From the NCBI RefSeq assembly GCF_001467895.1, contig NZ_LNYO01000001.1, positions 62,001-126,000 of the forward strand: a stretch of 64,000 nt of DNA, read 5' to 3'. Under the pieces are notes generated by a model. The model was not told where the DNA came from. It did not search any database and was given only the letters and a program-made list of their open reading frames with translations. A program made the position numbers and the translations under genes. Of this stretch, positions 63,343 through 64,000 are shown piece after piece; position 1 is the stretch's first letter; every line of letters begins with the position of its first letter. This DNA comes from Legionella nautarum (GTDB lineage Bacteria; Pseudomonadota; Gammaproteobacteria; Legionellales; Legionellaceae).

Positions 63343-64000
63343 TTAGTTATATTGAAAATTAAGGGATTCATGATTCAAATTAGGTTGCGAAACAGGATTT
63401 GAATTAGCAAGTAAGATTTGGGGGGCTGAAATTAGTGCGGCTGCTGATTTTGCTTGCATCAACTCTTTTCGTTCTGCGACAACATAAGTATCATCAGGAG
63501 CAAGTTCTTCAGCTCTCTTCAGCGCTTTTTCTGCTTCTTCTAAATTTTTCTCTAATCGATACGTATAGGCAATATTTAAGCTGGCATCGGCAATCTCTTT
63601 CTCTTCCAATGTTTTTTCAAGAATAGAAAAAAAGTACTTTCTTGCTTCGGGAAAACACTCTTGTTTAGAATAAGTCATACCGATTTGTGTAATTACCCCG
63701 AGGTGGTCTGGATCTCGTTCAAGTGTCTCTAAGTAAATTTTTCTTGCAGCCTTATACTCTTTGTTTCGATAAAAACAATGACCATACTGCGCTTTGCATT
63801 CTGTAAGATTAACAAAAATAATATTTCTTAGTGCTGAATCATCTTCTCTACAGGCGGATAATGCTTTTTGGTAATAATCCATTGCAATTATATAATGACC
63901 TTTTATTGCATTTCTTGCCTCAATTTCATTTTCGATACATACTTCGAGAATGTCAGTATATTGTTCATACCAAAGAGCTATACCTTGTAAAAATAAGGGA
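63343..64000 (-). CDS. TPR-repeat protein, 5' end cut by window edge
   Basis: The frame ends at 63343 and stays open through base 64000, so the gene starts beyond the window; the ATG at 63882 is internal. The visible part has tetratricopeptide helices: LWYEQYTDILEVCIENEIEA, then MDYYQKALSACREDDSA, AQYGHCFYRNKEYKAARKIYLE, LGVITQIGMTYSKQECFPEARKYF (in parts) and EEAEKALKRAEELAPDD. No catalytic domain is seen. TPR arrays serve as protein-docking surfaces; what this one binds is unknown. Confidence 0.85.
   Translation of the reverse strand, partial: PLFLQGIALWYEQYTDILEVCIENEIEARNAIKGHYIIAMDYYQKALSACREDDSALRNIIFVNLTECKAQYGHCFYRNKEYKAARKIYLETLERDPDHLGVITQIGMTYSKQECFPEARKYFFSILEKTLEEKEIADASLNIAYTYRLEKNLEEAEKALKRAEELAPDDTYVVAERKELMQAKSAAALISAPQILLANSNPVSQPNLNHESLNFQYN

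Overview
The window looks like a chromosomal segment of a gammaproteobacterium of the order Legionellales, most likely Legionella or a close relative. The case is indirect. The DNA is AT-rich; housekeeping genes are in gammaproteobacterial order (pilMNOPQ-aroK-aroB-SPOR ATPase, era-recO-pdxJ, ileS-lspA); and single large coiled-coil, ankyrin or membrane-spanning proteins without enzymatic relatives sit between conserved operons, with hydrophilic or acidic tails as in Dot/Icm effectors. No rRNA, tRNA, CRISPR, phage or transposase gene was seen.

Layout. 1-1.5 kb: a cut methyltransferase and a LuxR-type regulator. 1.6-7.1 kb (minus): era, recO, pdxJ, korA, korB, tightly coupled except for a repeat element between recO and pdxJ. 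7.2-12.5 kb (plus): a 990-residue membrane-associated protein overlapping a type IV pilin gene, then a coiled-coil protein with proline-rich ends. 13.2-18.5 kb: a degenerate KDPG-aldolase-like gene converging on ribF, ileS and lspA, plus a DUF167 gene. 18.5-21.1 kb: an 871-residue ankyrin-like protein with a possible ADP-ribosyltransferase-like region. 21.2-29.8 kb: an RND efflux pump, a Na+/H+ antiporter, a small membrane protein, a Bcr/CflA-type exporter and a glutathione transferase. 30.2-37.2 kb: secreted proteins (CAP domain; a seven-repeat cysteine-paired propeller), an alcohol dehydrogenase, a phosphoribosyltransferase/hydrolase pair, two universal stress proteins and PnuC. 37.4-44.8 kb (minus): pilMNOPQ, aroK, aroB and a DamX-like SPOR ATPase. 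A coiled-coil gene separates pilM from the divergent mrcA. 49.1-54.1 kb: an OafA-type acyltransferase, ald, etfA and etfB. 54.2-61.4 kb: an envelope sugar region with galU, ugd, two ArnT-like transferases, an ArnC-like GT2, a PAP2 phosphatase and a LAB_N protein. 61.6-64 kb: a site-2 protease, pdxB and a TPR protein cut by the window end.

How the parts fit. galU and ugd make UDP-glucuronate, while the four-gene operon at 58.1-61.4 kb has the parts for lipid A modification (prenyl-sugar synthase, lipid phosphatase, periplasmic sugar transferase, small membrane protein). pdxJ and pdxB are two steps of the DXP-dependent pyridoxal phosphate pathway. etfB-etfA-ald are co-directional. Cell wall, pilus and envelope genes dominate the right half.

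The clearest non-coding signal is a set of dispersed palindromic repeats: at least four copies of a 185-270 bp nested element (5.2, 12.6, 29.9 and 35.7 kb), a second element at 37.2 and 46.2 kb, and a short family built on TTGGGCC/GGCCCAA at many gene ends. Spurious ORFs run through these repeats and are not listed as genes.
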